Source: Nioella sp965215655
GTDB lineage: Bacteria; Pseudomonadota; Alphaproteobacteria; Rhodobacterales; Rhodobacteraceae
Direction of reading: 5' to 3'
NCBI RefSeq assembly: GCF_965215655.1
Contig: NZ_OZ244111.1
Coordinates: 930,001 to 994,000, forward strand
Length of the DNA: 64,000 nt
Shown here: in pieces, positions 1-12,330 of the stretch
Numbering within the stretch: position 1 is the first letter of the stretch
How the letters are laid out: every line of letters begins with the position of its first letter
Notes under the pieces: model-generated
Told to the model about the DNA's origin: nothing
What the model saw: only the letters and a program-made list of their open reading frames with translations
The model's database searches: none
Translations under genes and position numbers: made by a program

Positions 1-2147
1 ATGCTGAACTGACCGCCATGGCGCTTGCGCTGGAACAGCGGCGGCAGGAGGCGGAGGACACGCTGACCCTGCTGGCCGCTGCCGATCAGGCGCGGGAGAA
101 CTTTGCAGCCCGTCTGGCCGCGGCGCTGGCTGACAACACCGCGCAGGGCGACCGGATCGAGGAACTGGAGACAAGCCTCGCCGCAGCCAGCGAGGAAGCG
201 GGACGCTTGTCGGACCTGGAGGGGCAGTTGGCCTTGGCGCTGGCCGCTCGGGCGCAGGACGCCGCCGCTCTGGCCGAGACACAGGCGGCGCTGGAAGCCG
301 CGCAATCGGTGGCGGAGGAGCGCGCTGGCGAGATGTCCTCGCTGGAGGAGGAACTGGCGCGCGCCCTGGCCCGATTGACGGCGCAAGCCACGGAAAGCCG
401 CACGCGGATCGCCGCGCTGGAAGAGGATATCGCGGCTGCCAATGCCAACGCCGCCGCGACAGCGGCTGCCCTGACGGCAAGCGAGGAAACGGTTGCCGGG
501 TTGGAAACACAGCTTGCGACGGCTCTGCAACAGGCCGATCAGCGCGCGGAAGCGGATGCCGGGCGGCTTGCGGAGCTGGAGGCAGACGTGGCGGCCGCCG
601 AAGGCACTGCCGCCGCGGCTCAGGCGGAACTGACCGAGAGCCGGGCCTCATTGACCCGGCTGGAGGCGGAGCTGGCCGCAGCCCTTGTGCGGGCCACGCG
701 TGATGCCGAACGGATCGCGGCGCTGGAACAGGATCTGGGAACCGCCCGGGCCGAAGCTGCCGCCGCGCAATCGGATCTCGACAACAGTTCCGAAAGCCTA
801 GATGCGCTGCAAACGCAACTGGCCGCCGCGCTTCAGTCGGCACAGGCGCAGGCCGGCGAGGATGCGGCGCGCATTGCCGCGTTGGAAACCGATCTGGTCG
901 CCGCGCGGGCCGAAACCCAGGCCGCCGAAGAGGGGCTGGCCCGGCGCGCTGCGGAGCTGACGGCGCTGGAAGCAGAGCTGGCCACAGCGCTTGCTCGGGC
1001 CACGCTGGCAGCGGACCGGGTGGCAGAGGTTGAGGCCAATCTCTCTGCCGCACAGGCCGAAAGCGCCGTTCTGCGGGAAGAGCAGGCCGCCAACCAGACG
1101 GCCCTGACCGCAATGGAGGCAGAGCTGACACAGGCCCTTCTGGATCTGGCGCGGGCCGAACAAACGGCGGAATCGCGCATCGCGGCGCTTGAGGCGGAAC
1201 TGGCGGCATCCGAGGCCGCGCGGGAAACGGCGGGAGCAGAAGCCGCAGGGGCGCTGTCCGATCTGGAGGAACAACTGGCCGCCGCGCTGACCGCGCAGAT
1301 GCTGGCCGAGACCACCGCCGAAGACCGCCTGAGCGAGGCCGAGCAGCAGTCGGCCTTGCTGGCGCAGGCCAATCTGGAACTGGAAACGGCCGAGGCGGCA
1401 TCGGCGGAAAGTCAGCGCCAGATCGCGGCTTTGAACGAACAGGTGGCGGCGCTGCGCACGCAGCTTGGCGAGTTGCAGGGGCTGCTCGATGCCTCGCAGG
1501 CGGCGGATGCGGCGGCGCAGGTGCAGGTGGAAACGCTCGGGGCCGATCTGAACGCGGCACTGGCGCGGTTGGCTGCCGAAAGCGATGCGCTGGCGGAATC
1601 CGAAGCGGCCCGCGCCGAGGCCGAAGCGGAAGCGCGGCGTCTGGCCGAGGCCGAGGCCGAACGGCTGGCCGCCGAGGCGCAGGAACTGGAGCGCTATCGG
1701 TCGGAATTCTTCGGCCGCCTGCGCGAATTGCTGGAAGGCCGCGACGGGGTGCGGATCGAGGGGGATCGTTTCGTCTTCGCCTCCGAGGTGCTGTTCGAGG
1801 TCGGGTCTGCCGATCTCTCACCCGAAGGGGAGGCACAGATCGCCAATGTGGCGGAATTGTTGTTCGACGTGGCAGGGGAAATCCCCCTGTCGGTGGATTG
1901 GATCGTCCGTGTCGATGGTCATACCGATGACCAGCAACTGCGCCCGACCGCCGAATACGCCAATAACTGGGAACTGAGCCAGGCCCGCGCCCTGTCGGTG
2001 GTGCTGTTCATGAGCGACGAGCTCGGCTTTCCACCTGCGCGGCTGGCGGCGACGGGGTTTGGCGAGTACCGCCCGATTGCATCCAACGACACGCCCGAGG
2101 GGCAGGCCCAGAACCGCCGGATCGAGCTGAAGCTGACCGAGCGATGA
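1..2147 (+). CDS. Coiled-coil OmpA-family (peptidoglycan-binding) protein, 5' end cut by window
   Basis: The frame is open from the first bases of the window, and the residues before the first in-window ATG (position 18) continue the same alanine/glutamate-rich pattern, so the true start lies outside. About 570 residues are a long coiled coil made of degenerate repeats (motifs such as RIAALEADL, LEAELATAL). The last ~130 residues are an OmpA C-terminal domain: FASEVLFEVGSADLSPEG, then VDGHTDDQQL, then the end motif QAQNRRIELKLTER. OmpA domains of this kind bind peptidoglycan diaminopimelate. The likely role is an envelope-spanning structural or motility-associated protein anchored upstream of this window. 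A DUF4440-like gene overlaps its stop by 4 bases. Confidence 0.85.
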   Translation, partial: AELTAMALALEQRRQEAEDTLTLLAAADQARENFAARLAAALADNTAQGDRIEELETSLAAASEEAGRLSDLEGQLALALAARAQDAAALAETQAALEAAQSVAEERAGEMSSLEEELARALARLTAQATESRTRIAALEEDIAAANANAAATAAALTASEETVAGLETQLATALQQADQRAEADAGRLAELEADVAAAEGTAAAAQAELTESRASLTRLEAELAAALVRATRDAERIAALEQDLGTARAEAAAAQSDLDNSSESLDALQTQLAAALQSAQAQAGEDAARIAALETDLVAARAETQAAEEGLARRAAELTALEAELATALARATLAADRVAEVEANLSAAQAESAVLREEQAANQTALTAMEAELTQALLDLARAEQTAESRIAALEAELAASEAARETAGAEAAGALSDLEEQLAAALTAQMLAETTAEDRLSEAEQQSALLAQANLELETAEAASAESQRQIAALNEQVAALRTQLGELQGLLDASQAADAAAQVQVETLGADLNAALARLAAESDALAESEAARAEAEAEARRLAEAEAERLAAEAQELERYRSEFFGRLRELLEGRDGVRIEGDRFVFASEVLFEVGSADLSPEGEAQIANVAELLFDVAGEIPLSVDWIVRVDGHTDDQQLRPTAEYANNWELSQARALSVVLFMSDELGFPPARLAATGFGEYRPIASNDTPEGQAQNRRIELKLTER

Positions 2148-2521
2148 GCGCGCTTCTGGATGAATTGCTGGCCCGTGAAACCCGTGTGTGGGAGGCCCTG
2201 GTCAAGGGCGATGCCGCAGCGGATGCCGCCGCCTTGTCGGCGGATTTTCTGGGGGTCTACCCGGACGGATTCGCCGGGAAGGGGGACCATGCCGGGCAGT
2301 TGGCGGATGGACCGACCGTGGCGCGGTTCCATCTGACCGATGTGCAGGTGAAGCCGCTTGGCGCGGACCACGCGCTGCTGGCTTATCGCGCGCGCTATCT
2401 GCGGGTTGGACGGGCAGAGGAAGAGGAGATGTATGTCTCCTCCATCTGGCGTCGCAGCGGAGAGGGTTGGGTTAATATTTTCAGCCAGGACACGCCCGCG
2501 ACCGGGATGGCGGTGCCGTAA
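2144..2521 (+). CDS. DUF4440 / NTF2-like (SnoaL-fold) protein
   Basis: A 125-residue protein whose ATG overlaps the stop of the OmpA-like gene (ATGA), so translation is probably coupled. It has the size and pattern of the cystatin-like NTF2 fold: N-terminal helix with LLARETRVWEALVKGD, a central FLGVYPDGFAGK segment, and a C-terminal strand ending in SSIWRRSGEGWVNIFSQDT, which matches the usual end of DUF4440 domains. No catalytic residues can be assigned. It has no signal peptide, so it is probably cytosolic. The function is unknown; the co-transcription with an envelope protein is the only contextual hint. Confidence 0.75.
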   Translation: MSALLDELLARETRVWEALVKGDAAADAAALSADFLGVYPDGFAGKGDHAGQLADGPTVARFHLTDVQVKPLGADHALLAYRARYLRVGRAEEEEMYVSSIWRRSGEGWVNIFSQDTPATGMAVP

Positions 2522-2524
2522 GAA

Positions 2525-2551
2525 AAAAGGCGCCCGCGTGGGGCGCCTTTT
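2525..2551. terminator. Bidirectional rho-independent terminator
   Basis: Perfect 11-bp inverted repeat (AAAAGGCGCCC / GGGCGCCTTTT) with a 5-nt loop. The A-run and T-run at its two ends let it work on both strands. It sits 3 bases after the stop of the DUF4440-like gene and 5 bases before the end of convergent clpA. Confidence 0.9.
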
Positions 2552-2556
2552 CGTTC

Positions 2557-4887
<2,331 letters not shown>

Positions 4888-4981
4888 TGCCTGTGCTCCT
4901 TTCGTTGCGCCGGACGGGCGAGGGGGCGCTCGCGTCCGACAGTGGCCTCATACTGTTAAGGTTCGGTTTTTGTCCGTGCAG

Positions 4982-4988
4982 TTCAAGG
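4982..4988 (-). promoter_or_regulatory. Possible heat-shock -35 element upstream of clpA
   Basis: On the minus strand the sequence CCTTGAA lies 95 bases before the clpA start and matches the sigma32 -35 core. No convincing -10 element follows at the correct distance, so this is only a candidate. Confidence 0.25.
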
Positions 4989-5074
4989 CATTTCTCTTCA
5001 ATTTTTCTTTGCGCCCCTGCCATTTTTCGTGATGTCGCCTAATCGGGTGGCAAATGGGGGTGAATGCGCGCCGC

Positions 5075-5842
5075 TCAGAATCGGTCCTTGCGGGCACGGA
5101 TTTCAGTGAAGACGGCCACATCGTCGGCGGTCTCCAGTCCAAGCTGCGCGCGGATGGCAGGGTCATGGGCGCGCAGGAAGGGGTTGGTGTCGAGTTCTTC
5201 CTGCAGGGTCGAGGGCACTGTGGACCGCCCTTCGGCGCGGGCGGTGGCGATGGCCTTGCTACGAGAGATAAGCGCCGGATTGCCGGGATCAATGGTCAGA
5301 GCGAATTTCGCGTTGCTGGCGGTGTATTCGTGGCCGGAACAGACCATGGTTTCCGGGGGCAGGGCGGCAAGCCGGGCAAGGCTTGCATGCATCATCTCGG
5401 GGCTGCCCTCGAACAGACGCCCGCAGCCAAGCGCCATCAGGCTGTCGGCGGTGAAGACGGCCTTGCTGCCCGGGAAGTGAAAGGCGATGTGGCCGACGGT
5501 GTGGCCGGAGACCTCGATCACTGTGCCGGTTTCGCCGCCGATGGTCACGGCGTCCCCGGGATTGACCGCATGATCCAGCGGTGGCAGGCGGCCCGCGTCG
5601 GCGGCGTTGCCCCAGGTCTTTGCCCCGGTCGCGTCCACCAACGGTGCGACGCCGTCGATATGGTCCCAGTGATGATGGGTGATCAGGATGTCGGTCAGCG
5701 TCCAGCCCCGCGCGGTCAATTCCGCCTGAATGGGCTCCGGGTCGGGCACATCGACAACCGCCGTGGCCCCGGAGGCTGCGTCATGCAGCAGGAAGGCATA
5801 GTTGTCCGCAAGGCAGGGAACGGTGACGATCTGCAAGGGCAT
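5075..5842 (-). CDS. gloB: Hydroxyacylglutathione hydrolase (glyoxalase II)
   Basis: A 255-residue metallo-beta-lactamase-fold enzyme that hydrolyses S-lactoylglutathione to lactate and glutathione, the second step of methylglyoxal detoxification. The binuclear metal motif THHHWDHIDG is present near residue 57, followed by VSGHTVGHIAFH and SGHEYT, and the glutathione-site region near the C terminus is intact. The start is placed at the ATG that begins MPLQIVTVPCLADNYA, preceded by AAGGA; a longer frame upstream gives no family-like residues. It is divergent from a methyltransferase gene whose start is only 64 bases away, so the two share a promoter region. Confidence 0.95.
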   Translation of the reverse strand: MPLQIVTVPCLADNYAFLLHDAASGATAVVDVPDPEPIQAELTARGWTLTDILITHHHWDHIDGVAPLVDATGAKTWGNAADAGRLPPLDHAVNPGDAVTIGGETGTVIEVSGHTVGHIAFHFPGSKAVFTADSLMALGCGRLFEGSPEMMHASLARLAALPPETMVCSGHEYTASNAKFALTIDPGNPALISRSKAIATARAEGRSTVPSTLQEELDTNPFLRAHDPAIRAQLGLETADDVAVFTEIRARKDRF

Positions 5843-5905
5843 GGCAATTTCCTTCTTCCCGGGTAAGCTGCCCCCCGACCGTCGCCCAAACCCGAGGGGG
5901 TTGCA

Positions 5906-6664
5906 ATGCATCTCGACGTGCTGGACCTGCGCCAGTTCTACTACCGGACCCGGCTAGGCCGCATCGCGCAAAAGGCGGTGCGCGATCAGGTCACGGCGTT
6001 CTGGCCCGAGGCGCGAGGGCAGACGGTGGTGGGATTCGGTTTCGCGGTGCCGTTGCTGCGCCCCTATCTGGGCGAGGCGGAACGGGTCATCGGCCTGATG
6101 CCGGGCGCGCAGGGGGTGATGCCCTGGCCTGCGGGGCAGGACAATGTCAGTGTCCTATGCCACGAAACTCGCTGGCCGCTGCCTGCGGGGCTTGTCGACA
6201 GGCTTGTCTGCCTGCACGGGCTGGAAACATCTCAGCATCCCGCGGCGGTGCTGGAGGAATGCCACCGCGTTCTGGCACCGGGCGGCAAGGCGCTGTTCAT
6301 CGTTCCGAACCGGGGCGGGCTGTGGGCGCGGCGCGATGCGACGCCCTTTGGCTTTGGCCGGCCCTATTCGCTCGGGCAACTGGAGGAGCAGATCCGCAAT
6401 CACGGGTTCGAACCCGAACGCCACCGCGCCGCCCTGTTCGCGCCGCCCAGCCACGGGCGATTCTGGCTGAAAAGCTCTGAACTGGTCGAGAACATGGGCC
6501 GGAAACTGTCCAACTATTATGCGGGTGGGGTGATCATGCTGGAGGCCAGAAAACACACATTCGCCCCCACGCGGCCCGGTTTGGCAGAACGCGTCAAACG
6601 ACCCCTGCGCATCCTCGATTCTGCGCCCCAGCCTGCCCGCGTTAGGGATAATGACGCCGTGTAG
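5906..6664 (+). CDS. Class I SAM-dependent methyltransferase
   Basis: A 252-residue protein with a Methyltransf_11-like core. Visible are a glycine-rich stretch (VVGFGFAVPLLRPYLGEAE, about 40-58) in the position of motif I, the acidic/aromatic region around CHETRWPLPAGLVD, and the post-core motif CHRVLAPGGKALFIVPNRGG typical of these enzymes. The C-terminal ~60 residues are proline/arginine-rich and poorly structured. Motif I is atypical (GFGFA rather than GxGxG). GAGGGGG precedes the ATG at a good distance. It is divergent from gloB; this pairing is common in Rhodobacteraceae as far as I know, but the substrate is unknown. Confidence 0.8.
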   Translation: MHLDVLDLRQFYYRTRLGRIAQKAVRDQVTAFWPEARGQTVVGFGFAVPLLRPYLGEAERVIGLMPGAQGVMPWPAGQDNVSVLCHETRWPLPAGLVDRLVCLHGLETSQHPAAVLEECHRVLAPGGKALFIVPNRGGLWARRDATPFGFGRPYSLGQLEEQIRNHGFEPERHRAALFAPPSHGRFWLKSSELVENMGRKLSNYYAGGVIMLEARKHTFAPTRPGLAERVKRPLRILDSAPQPARVRDNDAV

Positions 6665-6698
6665 GGGCTTGTTCATCTCTCACGGGACGGGTGAATCG

Positions 6699-6727
6699 AA
6701 GGCATACCGTGGTGTGCCAAGGCATAC
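6699..6727. repeat. Overlapping direct and inverted GGCATAC repeats (operator-like)
   Basis: AAGGCATAC occurs at 6699-6707 and again at 6719-6727, a spacing of 20 bases. Between them GGCATACC-GT-GGTGTGCC (6701-6718) is an inverted repeat with one mismatch, and TGCC-AA-GGCA (6715-6724) is a second, perfect one. The arrangement resembles stacked binding sites for a dimeric regulator, about 270 bases before atpH. Confidence 0.45.
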
Positions 6728-6747
6728 AGTTGCACCTGACTCGCGCC

Positions 6748-6756
6748 TTATCCACA
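6748..6756 (+). promoter_or_regulatory. Perfect DnaA-box sequence
   Basis: TTATCCACA matches the DnaA-box consensus TTATNCACA exactly. It is a single box, so it is not an origin by itself; it could be a DnaA-titration or regulatory site before the atp operon, or chance. Confidence 0.4.
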
Positions 6757-6993
6757 GAAAAAGCTTGAAAATTCACTAGCTTCAAAGCGTCGCAGGACGG
6801 CGAAAATTGCCAAAACCCCGGAAAAACAGGGGGTTCGGCGGAATCTCGCCAGATGCCGTGGCTGTTGCAGGCTGTAGAACCCTCTGATACATCCAGCGCG
6901 ATTTCAGGTGGGCGGGGACAGATACCGCCTTTAGACAGAACCGCCGGGCACATCTCAGGATGTGGTCCCGGCCACTGTATCGGAAGGGTGGAC

Positions 6994-7554
6994 GTGTCGG
7001 AAACAGCTTCGATCTCGACCGGCATTGCCTCGCGCTACGCGACGGCGGTGTTCGATCTTGCCACAGAGGATAATGCGCTCGATGCGCTGGAGGCCGATCT
7101 GGCCACGCTGGAAGGCGCATTGGCCGACAGCGCAGACCTGCGGGATCTGATCGCGTCGCCGATCTATTCGCGCGAAGACATGCAGGCCGGAATTGCGGCC
7201 GTTGCCTCGGCCATGGGCCTGGGTGCAATCATGTCCAACACGCTGAAACTGATGGCCACCAAGCGCCGTCTGTTCGTGGTGCCCCAGATGGCCGCCGCGC
7301 TGCGTGGGATGATCGCCGATCACAAAGGCGAAGTGACCGCCGATGTCGTGTCGGCCAAGGCGCTGACCAAAACCCAGTCCGACAAGCTGGCAAAGGCCCT
7401 CAAGGCCGCCGTTGGCAAGGACGTGAAACTGAATGCGACCGTCGATGAAGGTATCATTGGCGGTCTTGTCGTTAAGGTGGGCTCGAAGATGATCGACACG
7501 TCGATCCGCTCCAAGCTCAACACCCTCCAGAACACTATGAAAGAGGTCGGATAA
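6994..7554 (+). CDS. atpH: ATP synthase F1 subunit delta
   Basis: A 186-residue delta (OSCP-type) subunit that links F1 to the peripheral stalk. First gene of the atpHAGDC operon. The start is a GTG giving MSETASISTGIASRYATAVF, with GGAAGGG upstream; the open frame extends further 5' to an ATG at 6853 but those 47 codons are unlike the family. The C-terminal half keeps the conserved pattern DEGIIGGLVVKVGSKMIDTS. atpA begins directly after the stop. Fo genes are absent here, as expected for alphaproteobacteria, which carry them in a separate operon. Confidence 0.95.
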   Translation: MSETASISTGIASRYATAVFDLATEDNALDALEADLATLEGALADSADLRDLIASPIYSREDMQAGIAAVASAMGLGAIMSNTLKLMATKRRLFVVPQMAAALRGMIADHKGEVTADVVSAKALTKTQSDKLAKALKAAVGKDVKLNATVDEGIIGGLVVKVGSKMIDTSIRSKLNTLQNTMKEVG

Positions 7555-9093
<1,539 letters not shown>

Positions 9094-9105
9094 GGAGGTC
9101 AGGCA

Positions 9106-9981
9106 ATGCCAAACCTCAAGGACCTAAAAAACAGGATCGAGTCGGTCAAATCGACCCGCAAGATCACCAAGGCGATGCAGATGGTCGCCGCCGCCAAACT
9201 GCGCCGCGCGCAGGATGCGGCGGAGGCCGGTCGCCCCTATGCCGAACGGATGCAGGCCGTCATGGGCGGCCTCGCCGCCTCGGTCGGCAATTCCGACGGT
9301 GCCCCGCGTCTTCTGGCGGGCACCGGGTCCGATCAGACCCACCTGCTGGTGGTGCTGACGGCGGAGCGGGGGCTGTGCGGTGGCTTCAACTCGACGATCG
9401 TGCGTCTCGTACGCACCCGGATCGCCGATTTGCAGGCGCGTGGCAAAACCGTGAAGATCCTGACTGTGGGCAAGAAGGGCCGCGAACAGCTGCGCCGCGA
9501 TTACGCCGATCTGATGGTGGGTCATGTCGACCTGTCGGATGTGAAGCGCGTGGGCTACGCAAATGCGGCCGAGATCGCCGGTGACATCCTTGCGCGTTTC
9601 GACGCCGGGGAATTCGACGTCGCCTCGATCTACTTCAACACGTTCCAATCGGTGATCAGCCAGATCCCGACCGAAACCCAGATCATTCCGGCCAAGTTCG
9701 AAGCGCCCGAGGCGGACGATGCCTCGACGCTCTATGACTATGAACCGTCGGAAGAAGCCATTCTGGAAGACCTGCTGCCGCGCGGTGTTGCAACGCAGAT
9801 CTTCTCGGCCCTGCTGGAAAACGGGGCGTCCGAACAGGGCGCACGGATGTCGGCGATGGACAACGCAACGCGGAACGCTGGCGAGATGATCGACAAGCTG
9901 ACAATCGAGTTCAACCGCTCGCGTCAGGCCGTCATCACCAACGAGCTGATCGAAATCATTTCGGGCGCCGAGGCGCTCTGA
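9106..9981 (+). CDS. atpG: ATP synthase F1 subunit gamma
   Basis: A 291-residue gamma subunit forming the central rotating shaft. The N terminus MPNLKDLKNRIESVKSTRKI and the C-terminal ARMSAMDNATRNAGEMIDKL helix are the standard conserved segments. Preceded by AAGGAGG with good spacing; 19 bases separate it from atpD. It contains a short insertion typical of alphaproteobacterial gamma subunits around residues 190-215 (EAPEADDASTLYDYEPSEEA); whether it matters mechanically is not visible. Confidence 0.98.
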   Translation: MPNLKDLKNRIESVKSTRKITKAMQMVAAAKLRRAQDAAEAGRPYAERMQAVMGGLAASVGNSDGAPRLLAGTGSDQTHLLVVLTAERGLCGGFNSTIVRLVRTRIADLQARGKTVKILTVGKKGREQLRRDYADLMVGHVDLSDVKRVGYANAAEIAGDILARFDAGEFDVASIYFNTFQSVISQIPTETQIIPAKFEAPEADDASTLYDYEPSEEAILEDLLPRGVATQIFSALLENGASEQGARMSAMDNATRNAGEMIDKLTIEFNRSRQAVITNELIEIISGAEAL

Positions 9982-10000
9982 CGAAATCTGGAGAAACGAC

Positions 10001-11425
10001 ATGGCACAAGCAGTCGGCAAAATCACGCAGGTCATCGGCGCTGTCGTTGACGTGCAGTTCGAGGATCATCTGCCCGAGATTCTCAACGCGCTGAACACCG
10101 AGAACAACGGCAAGGCCCTTGTTCTGGAAGTGGCACAGCACCTGGGCGAAAACACCGTGCGGACCATCGCTATGGACGCCACCGAAGGTCTGGTGCGTGG
10201 CGCATCCGTCACCGACACCGGCGCCCCCATCTCGGTTCCGGTCGGCAACGCCACCCTGGGCCGCATCCTGAACGTGATCGGCGAGCCCGTTGACGAAAAG
10301 GGCCCGGTGAACGCGTCGGAAACCCGCGCCATCCACCAGCCCGCACCGGAATTCGAAGAGCAGTCCACTGCCTCCGAAATCCTCGTCACCGGCATCAAAG
10401 TGGTCGACCTTCTGGCACCCTATTCCAAGGGTGGTAAGATCGGCCTCTTCGGCGGTGCCGGCGTGGGCAAGACCGTTCTCATCATGGAACTGATCAACAA
10501 CATCGCAAAGGTGCACTCGGGCTTCTCCGTGTTCGCCGGTGTGGGGGAACGGACCCGTGAGGGCAACGACCTCTACCACGAGATGATCGAATCCAACGTG
10601 ATCAAGCCCGACAACCTGGAAGAATCGCAGGTTGCCCTGGTTTACGGTCAGATGAACGAGCCTCCGGGGGCGCGTGCCCGTGTTGCGCTGACCGGTCTGA
10701 CCCTGGCCGAGCAGTTCCGCGACCAGTCCGGGACCGACGTTCTGTTCTTCGTCGACAACATCTTCCGCTTCACCCAGGCCGGGTCCGAGGTGTCCGCACT
10801 TCTGGGTCGTATCCCGTCTGCTGTGGGCTACCAGCCGACGCTGGCCACCGACATGGGCGCGATGCAGGAACGCATTACCTCGACCAAGTCCGGCTCGATC
10901 ACCTCGATCCAGGCCGTCTACGTTCCCGCGGACGACCTTACCGACCCGGCCCCGGCCACGACCTTCGCCCACCTCGACGCAACCACCGTTCTGTCGCGTG
11001 CGATCTCCGAGCTCGGGATTTACCCGGCCGTGGACCCGCTCGACAGCTCCAGCCGGATCCTCGATCCGCAGGTTGTCGGTGAAGAGCACTACCAGGTTGC
11101 CCGTGACGTTCAGGGTATCCTTCAGCGCTACAAGTCGCTGCAGGACATCATCGCCATTCTCGGCATGGACGAACTGTCGGAAGAGGACAAGCTGACCGTG
11201 GCCCGCGCCCGGAAGATTCAGCGTTTCCTTTCGCAGCCCTTCGACGTGGCGAAAGTGTTCACCGGTTCTGACGGTGTGCAGGTTCCGCTGGAAGACACCA
11301 TCGCCTCGTTCAAGGCGGTTGTGGCCGGCGAATACGACCACCTGCCCGAAGCGGCCTTCTACATGGTTGGCGGCATCGACGAAGTGATCGCAAAAGCCGA
11401 GCGCCTGGCCGCAGAAGCAGCCTAA
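10001..11425 (+). CDS. atpD: ATP synthase F1 subunit beta
   Basis: Full-length 474-residue catalytic beta subunit. Walker A GGAGVGKT is at residues 151-158, followed by GERTREGNDLYHEM (catalytic glutamate region), the Walker B stretch DVLFFVDNIFRFTQAG, and the DELSEEDK sequence (the DELSEED lever). The codon use, rich in GTT, CTC and TCC, fits a highly expressed gene. Confidence 0.99.
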   Translation: MAQAVGKITQVIGAVVDVQFEDHLPEILNALNTENNGKALVLEVAQHLGENTVRTIAMDATEGLVRGASVTDTGAPISVPVGNATLGRILNVIGEPVDEKGPVNASETRAIHQPAPEFEEQSTASEILVTGIKVVDLLAPYSKGGKIGLFGGAGVGKTVLIMELINNIAKVHSGFSVFAGVGERTREGNDLYHEMIESNVIKPDNLEESQVALVYGQMNEPPGARARVALTGLTLAEQFRDQSGTDVLFFVDNIFRFTQAGSEVSALLGRIPSAVGYQPTLATDMGAMQERITSTKSGSITSIQAVYVPADDLTDPAPATTFAHLDATTVLSRAISELGIYPAVDPLDSSSRILDPQVVGEEHYQVARDVQGILQRYKSLQDIIAILGMDELSEEDKLTVARARKIQRFLSQPFDVAKVFTGSDGVQVPLEDTIASFKAVVAGEYDHLPEAAFYMVGGIDEVIAKAERLAAEAA

Positions 11426-11435
11426 GGAGTAACCG

Positions 11436-11831
11436 ATGGCCGATATGATGCAGTTCGACCTTGTGTCGCCGGAAAAGAGGCTGGCCTCTTTCGAAGCGTC
11501 CTCGGTCCAGATTCCGGGTGCCGACGGCGACCTGACGGCGATGCCGGGGCACAGCCCCGTCATCACCACCCTGCGTCCGGGCGTGGTCCGGGTGCAGTCG
11601 GCCGACGGCGATAAAAGCTATGTCGTGACCTCTGGCTTTGTCGAGGTCACCGCAGGCTCCGTCTCGGTGATCGCCGAGCGTGCCCATGCCGGGGATGAGG
11701 TCCGCAAGGACGACCTCTCCGATCTTCTGGAAGAGGCCCGTGCAAAGGCCGCTTCCGCCGAAGCCGACCAGAAAGACGGGGCCGAGAAATTCGTCGCCGA
11801 TCTGGTCCAGCTTCTGGAAGACATGGACTAA
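11436..11831 (+). CDS. atpC: ATP synthase F1 subunit epsilon
   Basis: A 131-residue epsilon subunit. The N-terminal beta sandwich is complete (QFDLVSPEKRLASFEA, GADGDLTAMPGHSPVITTLR) and is followed by a short C-terminal helical part that is alanine-rich and shorter than in E. coli. That suggests a reduced inhibitory arm, as known for several alphaproteobacteria, which use the separate zeta inhibitor; the zeta gene is not in this window. Last gene of the operon, closed by a hairpin terminator. Confidence 0.96.
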   Translation: MADMMQFDLVSPEKRLASFEASSVQIPGADGDLTAMPGHSPVITTLRPGVVRVQSADGDKSYVVTSGFVEVTAGSVSVIAERAHAGDEVRKDDLSDLLEEARAKAASAEADQKDGAEKFVADLVQLLEDMD

Positions 11832-11861
11832 GCCCGCTGCCCGGCGGCAAGACAGACAGAA

Positions 11862-11899
11862 ACGCCCCGCGCCGGACCGGTTGCGGGGCGCTTTCTTTT
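11862..11899 (+). terminator. Terminator of the atpHAGDC operon
   Basis: Stem CGCCCCGC (11863-11870) pairs with GCGGGGCG (11883-11890), followed by CTTTCTTTT. It lies 31 bases after the atpC stop. Confidence 0.9.
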
Positions 11900-11979
11900 A
11901 ACCGATTTGTGAACGGCTTTTTTCCAACTACTGCCGTATTCATCCTGCAAAACGCGGGTCGGCCATAGCGATTGAGCAG

Positions 11980-12330
11980 ATGAAAAAGATCAGAAACAAC
12001 CTCGTTGGCGTCGATCAGGGCAGTCATTTGCTGTTCGAGGATTACGATGTCGGTGGCGAAATGTGGACTGGCACGGGCAACCGCGAGGTTTGGCATCCCG
12101 TGCGCTTTGCTCAGCCGTTCAAGACGCCGCCCGCTGTGCATGTGTCCGTTACCATGTGGGACATGTCGACCGAGGCCAACCAGCGTGCCGATATCCGCGC
12201 CGCCAATATCCGCAGCGACGGGTTCGAACTGGTCTTTACCACCTGGGAAGACACCAAGATCGCCCGCGTTCGCGCCGACTGGATGGCGATTGGCGAGTTG
12301 CCTTACGAGGATGACTGGGATCTCTACTGA
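11980..12330 (+). CDS. H-type lectin domain protein
   Basis: A 116-residue single-domain protein. The pattern of small beta-sandwich strands with conserved WHPVRFAQPFKTPPAVHVSV, the VTMWDM turn and the C-terminal FTTWEDTKIARVRADWMAIG fits the H-type lectin fold (Helix pomatia agglutinin/discoidin C-terminal type), which binds GalNAc-like sugars. There is no signal peptide, so it is either cytosolic or leaves by an unusual route. It follows the atp terminator as an independent unit, and its last 7 bases overlap the end of the convergent CDF transporter gene. Confidence 0.8.
   Translation: MKKIRNNLVGVDQGSHLLFEDYDVGGEMWTGTGNREVWHPVRFAQPFKTPPAVHVSVTMWDMSTEANQRADIRAANIRSDGFELVFTTWEDTKIARVRADWMAIGELPYEDDWDLY

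Larger units (their letters stand above)
6665..6993. other. 329-base leader region of the atp operon
   Basis: No plausible gene. The first half holds the overlapping GGCATAC repeats and a perfect DnaA-box sequence (listed separately) in an A/T-richer stretch; a weak TTGAAA hexamer lies at about 6765 without a clear -10 partner. The second half is GC-neutral and leads to the GGAAGGG ribosome-binding site of atpH. The length before atpH suggests a long untranslated leader. Confidence 0.5.

Noticed and set aside
6405..6425. Possible tRNA TpsiC-like sequence (GGGTTCGAACCCG)
   Set aside because: It lies inside the methyltransferase coding sequence and has no acceptor or anticodon stem around it.
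6748..6756. Replication origin
   Set aside because: Only one perfect DnaA box was found; no box cluster, no A/T-rich unwinding region, and no dnaA, dnaN, parAB or repABC nearby.
9956..11569. 537-codon open frame on the minus strand opposite atpD
   Set aside because: Antisense of a highly conserved gene with strong codon bias; the product has no recognisable domain.
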